From positions 37,265,105-37,329,104 of the forward strand of contig JAOANR010000005.1 of the NCBI GenBank assembly GCA_030278955.1: DNA of 64,000 nucleotides. The letters run 5' to 3'. A program made the position numbers and the translations under genes. Positions 48,183 through 60,220 of this stretch are shown here, piece after piece. This stretch comes from Hygrophila difformis. Its lineage: Eukaryota > Streptophyta > Magnoliopsida > Lamiales > Acanthaceae. The notes under the pieces were generated by a model. It did no database searches, was not told the origin of the DNA, and worked only from the letters and a program-made list of their open reading frames with translations. The first letter of the stretch is position 1; every line of letters begins with the position of its first letter.

Positions 48183-48977
48183 ACATTAAAGTAAGGTTGT
48201 TTGTGAGGCAATGAATTCGCTTAGCATATAACGAATTGTGGGAGAAAATTGTCAATCTTTTCCCACCATCCGCTAGCAGAGCTGCTGCACCAACCACCTC
48301 AATATATAATTATATAGTGTATTTATTTTATATATAATGTACATAAATATATTGTAATACCTCATACATATATATACTAGAAATCTCTTGTTGCGCGCTA
48401 CGCCGCGCGGACATTGGCGACTTAAATTTTGTAATGAAATTATAGTTGATAAGAGGGAGGCGTTAAAGATAAAGAAACAAATAACTTCCGAGTTTGTATA
48501 TACAGATTATAAAGACCTAATGATTTCACTATGGAAAACAATCACACTGCCTGCAATAGAGAGCACCATCAACCTTTGTGCATTCATTAACATTCGTGAA
48601 ATGGTAATTTAATTATCAAATAAAAGAAGCAACTACCACAAGAATCCATTATAGTAAAATGTAGCAAACGTATAGTAACTACAAAATCCCAATAAATGTA
48701 ATATCATCAATGTGCATTAAGGTCAAAAATCTGGCAATCTCCATTAATAACTCATTTGCATAAGGAAAATACACCAATATTACCTGATTGTGATCAACGA
48801 ATGGGTGCAACAAACTGCCAGCTTAGGGTAGAACTAAGTTTTGCCATAATTATTTAAACAATCTGAATCTAACCTGCCAATCCCTCCATCGTCCCATTCT
48901 TGTGCATGTCTATATAAAGGATATCCACTCTTCTCGCCAAACCATTCATTGATTCACTACATTGTACTATTAGTACC

Positions 48978-49052
48978 TTTCATTGCCACAGCAAAAACCA
49001 GGCCTTGTTGATCATAAGCAATAGTAGGTATATCTTGCAGATGAAAAATTCC
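48978..49052 (-). pseudogene. SWD2/WDR82-like WD40 exon fragment
   Basis: Between a TTTCAG acceptor and a GTACTA donor, 75 nt reads GIFHLQDIPTIAYDQQGLVF then AVAMKG. The AYDQQGLVFAVAM segment is characteristic of the SWD2 WD40 subunit of COMPASS-type H3K4 methyltransferase and related complexes. Only this exon was recognised, so it is a fragment captured by the Helitron, not a working gene. Whether it was captured separately from the fragments upstream is unclear. Confidence 0.65.
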
Positions 49053-49457
49053 CTGAAAGCTACAATAGTGAGCACACATCATATTCAATATGTTCTTTCA
49101 AAGTAAAGGGCGTTCAATATGCACTACATAATTCAGATATAGACAGCTCTTTTCAATTTTATCAAAATGCAGCTTAAACCACATTGCTCATAAAATTGGA
49201 TAAAGTTTTTTCTCCTTTTTTTTTTTTTGTACAGATAAACCTGGATAAAGTTAAGTCCTTAATCCAATGCTCCAAGTTACTAAGTAGACAGTTCTCTAAA
49301 CAGACCACGAAAGCTCTTTTGCTTTCAAGCACATATAGAATCACCCCATCCATACGCACATATAGAATCACCCCAACCATACACACAAATAGAGTTCAAC
49401 TCTCAACTGAAAAATTGAGATATGTGAATTACTAAATAACAACACATCTAAAAATAC

Positions 49458-51732
49458 CTGTAGTTTTCCCACACGAGGCTTCATTGATCCCATAAATTGA
49501 TTGTGCAGTTCCATGAAGTCCGCGATAGCATCATCATCATTAGAAGAAACTGATTCATTTTCCTCGTTGAAGGATAGCTTCTCTGTGATGGTAGATACAT
49601 TAATAATAAAAATGTGACATCTTTAAAATAGGGATCTACCCGTCTACATACCAAAAACCAAAAATCAAAAAGCCAATGAATAGAGATGAACCAAGGTAGC
49701 CTATATTACTTTTAAACAGGGTTAAAAACTACAGCTCCTGTGTGCTTTGATACAATTAAAAATGGGTATACTTACAGCATTTAGTTTTCCAAAGACATTG
49801 CCTATAGCAAGGCCAGTACGATAGGAACTTCTATCACTGTCACTGTTCTCCCAGGTAGAGGCAATCGAATGTATCATACCTAATTTACAAACAAAAAAAT
49901 ACACACTCATGAACTACACAAAACCCCTTGTTCTAATATGAAACACAAAATTTCATATTAAGACAATTACCTCTTTTATCTTCTACATTAGATGTTTCCA
50001 TATTTACATTATTCCCTCGAAATTCATCTGCAATCCATACAGATTAGAAACAAAAGACAATATCACCCTCTCTTTAATAATTCAAAAAATGAAGGCTAGC
50101 ATACCAAAAAAAAAAAAAAAAAGCCAGCATTCAAAGAATAGCAAGTTTTTCCAATAAGAAGATTGAAAGAACCACAGATTAAAGAACACGTACAACTTTC
50201 AGGTTGGTATCTGGTAAGCGCATCTAACGTTACATTTGTATCATTTTTTCTTGAAACCATAGGCTTGTCATCTTTAGGTTTTCTATCAGACACAGAAACT
50301 TCACTGACAGAGCTCTTTAATGAAGCTCAACACCCCCATCCGAGACACCCCTGTCCAAGTGCCTTGAGAATTCATTATCAGATTGACAGGAAATAATTTG
50401 GCTCTCCGAATTATCTCTGGAATTCATTAATCTGCACAGTTCTGATGTCCTGGTCTGTAGAGGCATTGGTATTGTTTTCACTATAACATCATCTTTTCCT
50501 GACTCAGCAGCCTGCTCTTGCTTTGGATTATTTCTAGGCACAAGAACTGGTACCACATCAGATCTATTGAATACAGATACACTTGATGTCGGCTGGACCT
50601 TAGCACCTTGCCGCTTTGGATTTGTTGCATTAGCAACTCCAGATGAATCGATCTGACGGGCTTTTGGAGTAACATTGGCATTTGACCTGTGAGGTGCGCT
50701 TGTGTGAGATCTGAACCAGTGTCACACAAGAAAATGTCATGGTCTCATTGAATGAATAGGTTGTGTGAATCTCAATTTGTCAAAGAGTGGAGACTGGAGA
50801 CGAAAATAAAATTACAATAAGTTCACCACGAATTGTAGAGCAATCACATCAAGCAAAATCACTTTAAAAAATCCAAACAACACGCAAAGATAATTTAGCT
50901 AAGCATAAAATTGTTCAATAGAATCCAAATCCGGCAAACAAATGCATAGGAACCATAGAATCCAAGTAAACTGGAAATTAACAGATGGTTGAACAGAAAA
51001 TTTAACTCAAAATGAGTTTAACAACAATGCCAAAGATAATTAGTGTATACATCAAAATCAAGCAAATTATAGTGCTAGCAAGACCATTTCCAAACTGTTG
51101 TAACTCAAATTTTCTAGTTCAAAGTAAATATCAGAAAATGAGCTGAACATTCTGTCAAGATTGATAATGAATATATGATCCCAAAATATGTTAATAAGCT
51201 ATTTCTTTCCCGAGTTGCCAAGAACTTGCTGCAGCATTGTACACCTTTAAAACTCCATCATGAGCACGGAAAATTTAACTAAAGAAAGACCATACAGAAT
51301 ACTATTGATAAAGTTTAAAGATCAATATTCAAAAAAGTGAATGTCATTGATGGTTTTATCAAAATGCAACAACATAACCTTCACTTGGTCCAGAGTAATG
51401 ACACATTTTTCAGAGCATCCTGTTGAAATGACCTGCCAACTGCAAATTGTATTCATTAGATTATCAATTTACAGTTAGTTGTCTTCAAACACAAAAAAAT
51501 GGGATGAATAGCCTACCATTATAATTGTGCAAGCAAAAGTTGCACTTCATGTATGAGTTGAAATCTGCATGCCCAGGGTAGTTGGTATGCAAAACAAACC
51601 ATCAATGAAGGTATCTGTTCTTGATGAATACTACAAATCAATGAAGTACCTGTTCTTGGTCCAACTGAAGGTATCTTGCAGCAGAGCCAAAAGCAAAATC
51701 ATCCAAATGAATGAGGTTGGTGCCAGGAAAAT
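49458..51732 (-). pseudogene. Captured multi-exon fragment of an unrecognised gene
   Basis: Minus-strand pieces between plausible splice sites: 51732-51650 (FPGTNLIHLDDFAFGSAARY), 51432-51379 (VISTGCSEKCVITLDQVK), 50710-50197 (SHTSAPHRSNANVTPKARQI and onward, Ser/Asn/Gln-rich), 50027-49971 (EFRGNNVNMETSNVEDKR), 49879-49776 (MIHSIASTWENSDSDRSSYR...) and 49582-49458 (EKLSFNEENESVSSNDDDAI...). In the large exon the frame ends at GGVELH-stop and resumes one frame over as SLKSSVSEVSVSDRKPKDDK, so a frameshift breaks it. I do not recognise the family. Ordered exons in the Helitron sense direction fit capture of genomic host sequence. Confidence 0.6.
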
Positions 51733-53954
51733 CTAAAATGTTACACTGAAATTAGGGTTAAACAGAAGAACCTAATGATAGCCCATCTTCACAAAATAAT
51801 TACGTAGAGTTAACTGAGCAACCTAATTTCAGCCCAGTATGTCGTAATAAGCACATACAAACCATAAAAAGCTGACAATGAAGTAAGCAATAACAACCTA
51901 CACAACAATATATCTAAACAGAAGCAACTTCTTAGCTAATGCTTTGATATGTTGGTTATAACTTTTACAGGAAGCACGAACTGAATTCTATTGCGATATA
52001 TGCTTTCATCTCTCAACATTCAAAAAGGCAATTAATCAAACTTCTTCCCAGGGAAGAGAGCTAATAGCTATACTACTAACAATTCATCATACCAACATTC
52101 AAAGTAAATTTTTGTTTTTCAGCTCCAATATATGAATGCTAACTTCACCAGAAAACGAAATCATGAAGAACTTCCTATTAAACAGTATAGAGAAAAATAC
52201 TTCAATAGACTTCACTTTAGATTCATACAAAAAAAATGGCTTGACAGGCTCTTTTAAGTTTTAACAATGATATCAAAATCATAATAGCAATTCAAAACGT
52301 GCCATTATTAACATCATAAAAGTAAGCTTTGCAATAAGAACTCAAAAAGTGATAAGAAGTCAGGCTAAACCTAACCAGGATAAGAACTCAAAAAGGGTAA
52401 TCATAGAGTAAAGAACCCAATATGTCAGCCATTGCTGATCATCAACAGGCGACTTCGTCTCAATTGCCCGAATTGATGCACCTCTGCCATAATAATTCAA
52501 AAAGACCAGACCAAATTAAGCCTAATCATTACATAAATACATACACAAACTTCCTGCAGCCAAAACCCATTCCAGAAACATAATCATAAGGAATCAAACA
52601 CAAACATTTAAATAGGAAGGAAAGCAAACCCCGGGTAGCACTTAATCGAGACTAATGTTTGTGAGAAAAGGGTATTTGTCCAACGATTAGCACCTGAATA
52701 AATCAAATGAAATTTTCACTCATAATCAGTTGGGGTTAAGTTTGTACTCCCTTATATCACAGTTGGGACACCAAATTATGTGGCTCCAGAAGTACTTATT
52801 CTCTGCAATGGTGAATCATTGTGATTTAAGTTTGCAAATGAGTTATGCTTTCTGAGAAACCCTTTCCATGTCTTTCATTTGAAGGTGATCAACAATGAGG
52901 GCTATGATGGAGCAAAGGCAGAGCTCTGGTCGTGTGGTACAAAAGTTTTCGCGTTAATCATTCTCTTTTTAAAAAATAAATAGCTTAATTTAGTCCCAAA
53001 TGGTGCTCAGATTAAAGAAATCAACTATCCTATCCTCTGTTTTGTTCAAAATAAAATCTTAAATCCATAATACATCAAACAAATAACTCCCGGAAAGCCA
53101 AAAAAATAAGGAATACATCCATATATTTCTTGAGTTTCGACCGAGCTTAAGAAAGTTCACTCAAAACACGTCAACATTCAAGGACAATCAGAAATACCAA
53201 AAACTTACCGTGGAGACTGAGATTTGGACAGACAGTCGGCAGGCGGCGGGATGAGAGGGCAGATGGTCGGGGTCCTAAAATACTTGAAATCAAATGAAGC
53301 AATAAATGAAACATGTAGGGGGCACAGACAAAGCGGCGGAAAGTGGGAAAAAAAGCAAGACTCTAAAACAGGCAAAGATTTCACAGTAGTTGCAGGAACA
53401 CATGCCCAAATCGTTCTGAAAATTAGAACCGAAGGGAATGAAAATCCAGACCTGTAGGCGGCCGAAACTGGGCTTTAGAACCTGAAGAAACGTCGATGCC
53501 GCAAGGGTTTAGCAGACCTGTAGTTGCCCGGAGGTATGACTGGCGCACCTGCGACTGAGGGGTCGAGTGCACAAAGCCCCAAAAACACGAAATTGAAGGG
53601 ACGACGATGGGTTGCGCGGCAAAAGCGGCATCGTTCGTTGGGCAGCAAGACTGGCGACGGCGCTGATGGGCACGCGAATGCGTGGTGCCCTGCAGGGGGG
53701 ACAGGAACGCCTTGGCACAACGGGAAAGAGCAAGGAGCGAGCGGGCGGGGCGGCGGCGAAGCAGCGACGGGCCTTGCGCACGAGAGGGGCGGCGGAGATG
53801 GAGCTCAGAGAAGAAGTGGCGAGTACGGAACGCTTGCGGGCGTTTTGATAGGGGAGGATTCTCGGGTCGGGCAATGACCCTGTGTGAACCCGCTACTGTT
53901 CCTAAGGAACAACTGTATGTAGCAATTCTCCTCTTCACACTTATATATTATAGA

Positions 53955-54303
53955 TTTATATATTTTTCTAAGCGGATAGTTGATTGCGAGAATATTATGA
54001 ATTTGCTCTCAAAATTCTCTACCTGCTTGGAGGCAGTGACAATCTATTCCATAATTCGCTAGTTGATTCGCTGCCTCTTAAATAATTTTAATATATAATT
54101 ATGTAGTGTATTTATATTACATATATAACATACATAAATATATATATTTTTTTTGCATAGCACATACATAAATACTAGTATATTGTAACGCCATATATAT
54201 GTACACATTTATTTATGTATTTATATATTTTCCCTTCATTTCCACCTTCTTCCTCCCCTGAATCCTGATTGACAATTTGGGATCAATCTTACTTCTTCAA
54301 GAA
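53955..54303. other. Helitron flank and presumed promoter of the B3 gene
   Basis: TAATATATAATTATGTAGTG and following TATTTATA-rich sequence (54088-54150) repeat the stretch just left of the Helitron (48298-48370: TAATATATAATTATATAGTG). AT-rich, no frame. CCTTCATTTCCACCTTCTTCC before 54260 is a pyrimidine-rich leader typical of plant transcripts. Confidence 0.55.
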
Positions 54304-55855
54304 ATGAAGAAAATGATTTACAGAAAATTTAAAGGAAAGGAAATCATGACAGAGGATGAGGAAGAGTCTCAAGAAATCAAGAAAATGAGAGATAGAAAAG
54401 GAAAGGGAATCATGACTGAGGATAAGGATGAGTTTCAAGAAATCAAGAAAATAAGAGATAGAAAAGGGAAGGGAATCATGATAGAGGATAATGATGAGTC
54501 CCAACAACGGCGACTGGTTTCTAGCGATTACGATAGTGATGATGAAGAAGAAATTAGGGCGCATTTGAAGAGGATTGAGGCATTGGATCATGAGCTTGCT
54601 CTCAAGTTGCAGGAAGAAGAAAATGCTAGGGCAATCTTGTCGCTGCAGCAGGTACAGCCACAGCCACTGCAGAATGATCCGAATTATCGTATCTCCTTCG
54701 AAGACGACAACGACGATGATGAATGGCCGGAAGATGACGGGAGTAACTGGGAGGATGATGACAATCAGGATCCAAACTATATTCCTGCTCTGAAAATGTC
54801 TCCAGGAAGATGGAGAAGGTATGTATGCACTCTGCGCATTATTACCACGATCTTGATGAATTCAATTCTTTTAATCAATTAACAATTATGTTGGGGTTTT
54901 TAATTTGGTACTGGATTCATGTACGAACTGTAATTATGAACTGATGATAGATGAGATCAATAAATGACAGTATATATAACTATTTATAGACTTAGGGTTT
55001 ATCTAGGGTTTCTATTGATTTGAATCTTGAAAATCTCAAATTAATGTGTTGTTACCTAAATTGAAATGATGGTTAGAATTTGAATGAATTTCTCTAGAAT
55101 TGTGACGCATGAAATAATGATGAATTTTTCACTTCAGACATCTCCCAAGGAGCTGCATCTGTGTAACGAAAACCCTAACCACATCAGACGTGGATGTGCC
55201 CGGCGCCCGTCTGTCTCTGGACATGTTTAGTGCCGCATCTTTAAGCGGCGTTCCAGGGATTGTGGCTCGGGTCGATCAACGCAAGATACAGAAGCAGATC
55301 CTCGTTTACGACACGGAAGATTTGGAGTATCAAATGCTGGTCACGCATTACGCTCTCAACGGCGGAACAACAGATGATGATGTTGCATTCTGCATATCAG
55401 CCGGGTGGGACAAATTTGTGCTCATCCACAACCTCAAGGTTGGCGACGAGCTCAACATCTACAAAACGTATGACCCGCGCGTCCTTCAAGAGCCCTATTT
55501 CGTCTTCAGGTACTTCAGGATCCCCGAGCCACGACCCCCCAAATTGATGATGAGGAATTGTGGCCGGGGAAAAACCTTGATCAAAAGGAAACTGGACTCT
55601 AATGCTGACGTTGATGTTGTTGGCGTTGACATTGAAGACGACGAGGAGGACAAAGGGCGTGATGGAAAAGATAACGGAGATAAAAGTTGGGATGATGGGG
55701 GCACGTGGAAGAAGCTGGAAACGGGAGGTGGTGACAGTGATGGAGGGTTTCATTGCAAATATGATGATGGTGATAAAAGTGGGGAGAAGAAGAAGCTGGA
55801 GGAGGTGGGACGGCCCACGATCGGTAGGATTCGTCTTAAGTTCAAGAAGCAGTAG
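54304..55855 (+). CDS. One-domain B3-like protein with acidic N-terminal repeats
   Basis: 410-aa protein in two exons, 54304-54818 and 55138-55855 (1233 nt). Start at ATG 54304 (MKKMIYRKFKGKEIM); the upstream extension has only a TTG. Residues 10-75 hold three tandem copies of a 22-24-residue charged repeat (GKGIMTEDKDEFQEIKKIRD and variants). Then an acidic tract, DHELALKLQEEENARAILSL, another acidic stretch and NYIPALKMSPGRWR at the exon end. Exon 2 is a B3-like domain (HLPRSCICVTKTL to FRYFRIPEP; core VGDELNIYKTYDPR) followed by an Asp/Gly/Lys-rich tail with a basic end. Layout and intron phase match each unit of the minus-strand gene at 39599-42097. Nuclear DNA-binding role is inferred from the B3 fold. 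Confidence 0.8.
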
Positions 55856-56850
55856 TGAACGATCGATGAGAAATGGCGGAGATAGAATAATGGGTTTTGA
55901 TTTGTTCTGATTTGTCCCACCACAGTATAATGAATTCGATGGAGAGATTAATTCTTTGGTTTGTGTTGTCCTGTTACGTTATCAATCTGTGTGCCAAATA
56001 ATCATTTGGTATCTCGTTATTGCTCATCAACATTATCGGACATTCCGAAATCTGAATATACACACACAGCAGTCAGCAGTCTCGTCGTTGTGCCTGCAAA
56101 TTTGTGTCTTTTTGCTCCTAATCCTGATCAGGTCTATTCATTTGAGTGCAAAAATCCATTTCCCAATACCCAAGTCGGGAACTAACTAGCTAATCGAGGC
56201 GTGGTGCTAAGGTGAATTGCTAATTATCCTCTTGGTTTTACGCCTTCCCTAATATTGTTTGTGCATTTTGTAATCATTTGGTTCAGAAACAGAAGTGAGA
56301 CTCGGACACCCCTTCCTAGGATTTGAATCCTTATGTATTACTCCTACTTAGCTTGTGAATCCTTTTAGTTAACTTTATTTTCACAATATCCAAATATCTC
56401 GACTAACTAAAAATTCGAATTGATTTCGATTAATAGTTTGTAGGATTCAAAATTTTGCCAATCCCTATCAAATTCTCCGCCTGTTCGGGTAGGGTTATGT
56501 TAGGATTTGCGGTAATAAAGATCTAAAAAGTTCTATAACTTACCTTTAATTCCAGAATGATTGAGAATTTATTTGAATTTTTCAATTACATCTATAAGTA
56601 ATTATACTATTAATGAAACATTCAAACCTTGAATTCATTAATTAATGTGTGATTCATGATCAAATAACAATCGATAAAAAAAAAATGGAACAAAATTCGT
56701 TCCAAAGTGCGATAGAAATTTTTTCAGGCTGGTCTGAAGGGGCGGCCAGAAGTTCAATGGCCAGGCCAGTTAAGAGGGGGCCAAAAAAAAGTATTTTTAA
56801 GTTTTTTTTAATATATTAATATTTCATTCCTATAACTTTTTATGTTTTTT
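55856..56850. other. 3' flank of the B3 gene, no further gene seen
   Basis: Holds the 3' untranslated region and AT-rich spacer. Near 56730-56775 GGCC-rich words (GGGGCGGCCAG, GGCCAGGCC) occur but form no frame or bounded repeat. Confidence 0.5.
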
Positions 56851-56864
56851 GGTAATGAAGACTT

Positions 56865-56930
56865 GACCAAGTGGTCATGTCCTATAACTTCCAACCTTAT
56901 GGTTGGGGGTTCCATTCCAACTAAGCGTGG
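56865..56930 (+). mobile_element. SINE fragment
   Basis: GACTTGACCAAGTGGTCATG then CCTTATGGTTGGGGGTTCCA resemble the A and B boxes of the GGACTTACC SINE family. The 3' part diverges. Confidence 0.5.
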
Positions 56931-57626
56931 GAATAGGTCAGGCTACTTGACCGTCTAGCCTACCGAAGGCCAGGCCATGCCAGTTTTTTTTATTTATTTA
57001 TTTTTTATATACTAGTCAGCCCACCCGCGGAACCCGCGGGATGTAAAATCAGGAATAATATATATATACACGTTCATATAAAAAATACTATGTAATTAAG
57101 ATTATTATTAGGTTCTACATTTAAGATATAATTTATATATCAGCATAATGAATGAAAATTTCAATAATATCGCACAACATTATCCATGGGTTTGTTCCAT
57201 CCGACGACTACTGATTTTACCCAAAAAAAAAAAAAATTCAAATTGGACTTTCTTTTCACACGCAACACAATTCTAAAAAATTTAATTTATTATTTCAATA
57301 TTTAAGAATTTTAAATGAAATATGCAGCTTTGGTCCTGTAAGTAATAAACGTAGTGTATATTGAATATTCAAACATTTATATTAAACAATATTATATATA
57401 CATTATCTCTCTATAAATATCGGAAGTTTGACTCAAATTGATCGAATATTGTAAGAAAATATTTATATTATATTAAATATAAATACACAATATTTCTTAC
57501 TAATCATATAATAAAAATAAAATATATTAAACTAAAGAATTAGTTATATAAAAACACCCACTCGCGGTACCAGCGGGATGTAAATTTTAAAAACATATAA
57601 AATATATTTATATGTAAATCTAATTA

Positions 57627-57644
57627 TATTATTATTATTATTAC

Positions 57645-57690
<46 letters not shown>

Positions 57691-57691
57691 T
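57627..57691. repeat. (ATT)n microsatellite
   Basis: About 20 ATT units with one ACT interruption. Confidence 0.95.
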
Positions 57692-57925
57692 CATCATGTA
57701 AATTTAAAATGATTACCAATTTTGTGCTAACACACCCGCCTATGCGATGGGAGTAGATGTAAAGTTAAAAAAAAATTATAAAATAAAAATAAAGAATATT
57801 ATTCCCTCACTATTTCAAAGTCAAAGATAAAAGAAATAAGCACAAAATTGTTTGTTATTAAAAATAAAACCACTAAAAGATTATATTACATCAACTCCAA
57901 TTTGTTATTCTTATTTCTGGGCATT

Positions 57926-58537
57926 TACTGTAAAATGTTTACATTATATGCGAGCCTAAATCTAAAAACTGGACATTTCGGAACACTCCACTATGCTTTA
58001 GAGATTGAATACTTCACCCTCCAAGACATTTTTTCCCACACTCGTCGGAACTAATGCACTATCAGTCAGTGATTCACCCTTCAGGACATTTTTTCTCAAT
58101 CTCGTCGGAACCAATGTATCATCGTTAACGCGATGCGCGTGGATGTAAAGTTTTAAAAAAAAGTCCAACTATTTACTAACATGAATGAACAGTATTTTCA
58201 AAAGCATGCAACATATAAAATTGAATACTTCACTATGCTTTACTATAAAATGTTTACATTATATGCGAGCCTAAATCTAAAACTGGACATTTAGGAACAC
58301 TCCACTATGCTTTAGAGATTGAATACTTCACCCTCCAAGACATTTTTTCCCACACTCGTCGGAACTAATGCACTATCAGTCAGTGATTCACCCTTCAGGA
58401 CATTTTTTCTCACTCTCGTCGGAACCAATGTATCATCGTTAACGCGATGCGCGTGGATGTAAAGTTTTAAAAAAAGTCCAACTATTTACTAACATGAATG
58501 AACAATATTTTCAAAAGCATGCAACATATAAAATTAG
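57926..58537. repeat. Near-identical tandem duplication, period 315 bp
   Basis: TACTGTAAAATGTTTACATT at 57926 recurs as TACTATAAAATGTTTACATT at 58241, and both run through CTCGTCGGAACTAATGCAC, ACGCGATGCGCGTGGATGTA and ATGAATGAACA to CATATAAAATT. Divergence is only a few bases, so the duplication is recent. Confidence 0.9.
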
Positions 58538-60220
58538 TGTTTTACCATTTCTTTCTAACATATATTCCGAGAAGCCTAATATCATTGAAGCCCAATTTCA
58601 TTCACCTATTAATCAAAATGATCTAATCAAATTGCATTGATAAGATGATCGTTATTCAAACACAATCTATTGATGTCATTGGAATTTCAATTTCATTGAA
58701 GACAATCGTCTGTCGAACACCCCCCGTGATCCCATTATCATATGCATTGATTTAATCCGATAAATCCAATTATATACTTACATGAATGAAGAATACTTTC
58801 AAAAGCTAGTTACATATAAAATCAATATTTTACCATTCCTTCTATATAAGATGATAGCCAGTCAAACACACCCCCAATGATCTCATTGGAGTTTCAGTTT
58901 CATTGAAGATGATCGTCAGTCGAATATCCACCCCGACCTAATTATCATATGCATTGATTTAAAATGAAAAATCCAACCATTTACTTATATGAATGAACAG
59001 TACTTCAAACGCTTGTCCTATAAAAAATCAATATTTACCATTTCATTCTAAATAAAATTTCGAGATGTCCAATGGCATTGAAGACCAATTTTATTCCACA
59101 ATTAATCAAAATGATCGTCAATCAAACACCCCCGTCCCCATGATCTCATTGAATCTCAATTTCATTGAAGATGATCGCAAGTTGAACAACACCCCATGAT
59201 CTCATTATCATATGTATTGATTTACAACAAAAAATACAACTATATATATATATATATATGAATGAACAATACTTTCAAAACCATGTCACATATAAAATCA
59301 ATGTTTTACAATTTTCTTCTAATATATAATTCTGAGACACGCAATGGCATTGAAGCCAAATTTCATTCACAATTAATCAAAATGATATGGTAAAATTGCA
59401 TTGATAGGATGATCATCAGTCGAACACTCCGCCCCCTCATGATCTCATTATAATTTGCATTGAGTTAAAATGAAAAGTCCAACTATTGCTTACATGAATC
59501 AATAGTACTTTCAAAAACATGTAAAATATAAAATCAATGTTTTACCATTCCTTTGTAACATAAAATTGAGAAGCCCAATATCATTCAACAATTATTCAAA
59601 ATGAGCTTGAAAATTGCATTGATAAGATGATCGCCATTCAAACACTCCCTATTGATCTTATTGAATTTTCAATTTCATTTAAGATGATTGTCAGTTGAAC
59701 ACCCCAATAATCTCATTATCATATGCATTAATTTAAAACGAAAAATCAAAGTATTTGCTTACATAAATGAATAGTACTTCAAAAGATCTCACTTATAAAA
59801 TAAATATTTTACTGTTTCTTCTAATATGCAATGCCGAGAAGCCCAATGTCATTCACCAATTAATAAAAATAATTTGGTCAAATTGATTGATGAGATGATC
59901 GAAGTTAATTGGTCTCATTATCATATGCTTTTGATTAAAAATGAAATATCCAACAATTTGTTTAAATAAATCAACAATACTTTAAAAAAATATGTCACAT
60001 ATAAAATTAATATTTCACCATTTCCTTCTAATATAAAATTTCGAGGAATCCCAATGACATTGAAATCCAATCTCATACACCATCTGGTCAAATTGCATTG
60101 AATCAAATTGATCTGCTCAAATTACATTGAAAAGACGATCGTCACTCAAACACTCTTCCCCATGATCTAAAAAATTCAATTTCATTGAAGATGATTGCTA
60201 GTCGAACATTTGAGAATATA
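58480..60220. repeat. Degenerate tandem array, units about 200-290 bp
   Basis: ACATGAATGAACAGTACTTT-like words recur near 58491, 58780, 58988, 59257, 59494, 59763 and 59965. Each is followed by CATATAAAATCAATATTTTA, GAGAAGCCCAAT.TCATT, a GATGATCGTCAGTCGAACAC block and TCTCATTATCATATGCATTG. Unit lengths vary through deletions. No coding potential. Confidence 0.8.

Larger units (their letters stand above)
48377..53954 (-). mobile_element. Non-autonomous Helitron carrying host-gene fragments
   Basis: Minus strand: 5' terminus A|TCTATAATATATAAGTG at 53954; 3' terminus with GC-rich hairpin (GCGCGGCGTAGCGCGC), about 17 bases of spacer, then CTAG at 48377 and T outside. Insertion between A and T with TC..CTAG ends is the Helitron signature. 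At 5578 bp it lacks Rep/helicase frames but carries exon-intron pieces of at least one host gene, all on the element's sense strand, plus a GC-rich block near its 5' end (53220-53880) resembling a plant promoter/first exon. Confidence 0.75.

Noticed and set aside
53423..53938. 171-aa minus-strand frame with many Arg and Ser
   Set aside because: GC-rich block open in several frames on both strands; no domain seen. More likely promoter or leader sequence at the Helitron 5' side.
54277..54303. Upstream start for the single-domain B3 gene
   Set aside because: The codon there is TTG; ATG at 54304 is the first in frame.
57926..60220. CRISPR-like array
   Set aside because: Units are over 200 bp, degenerate and without short constant repeats and unique spacers; the DNA is plant nuclear.
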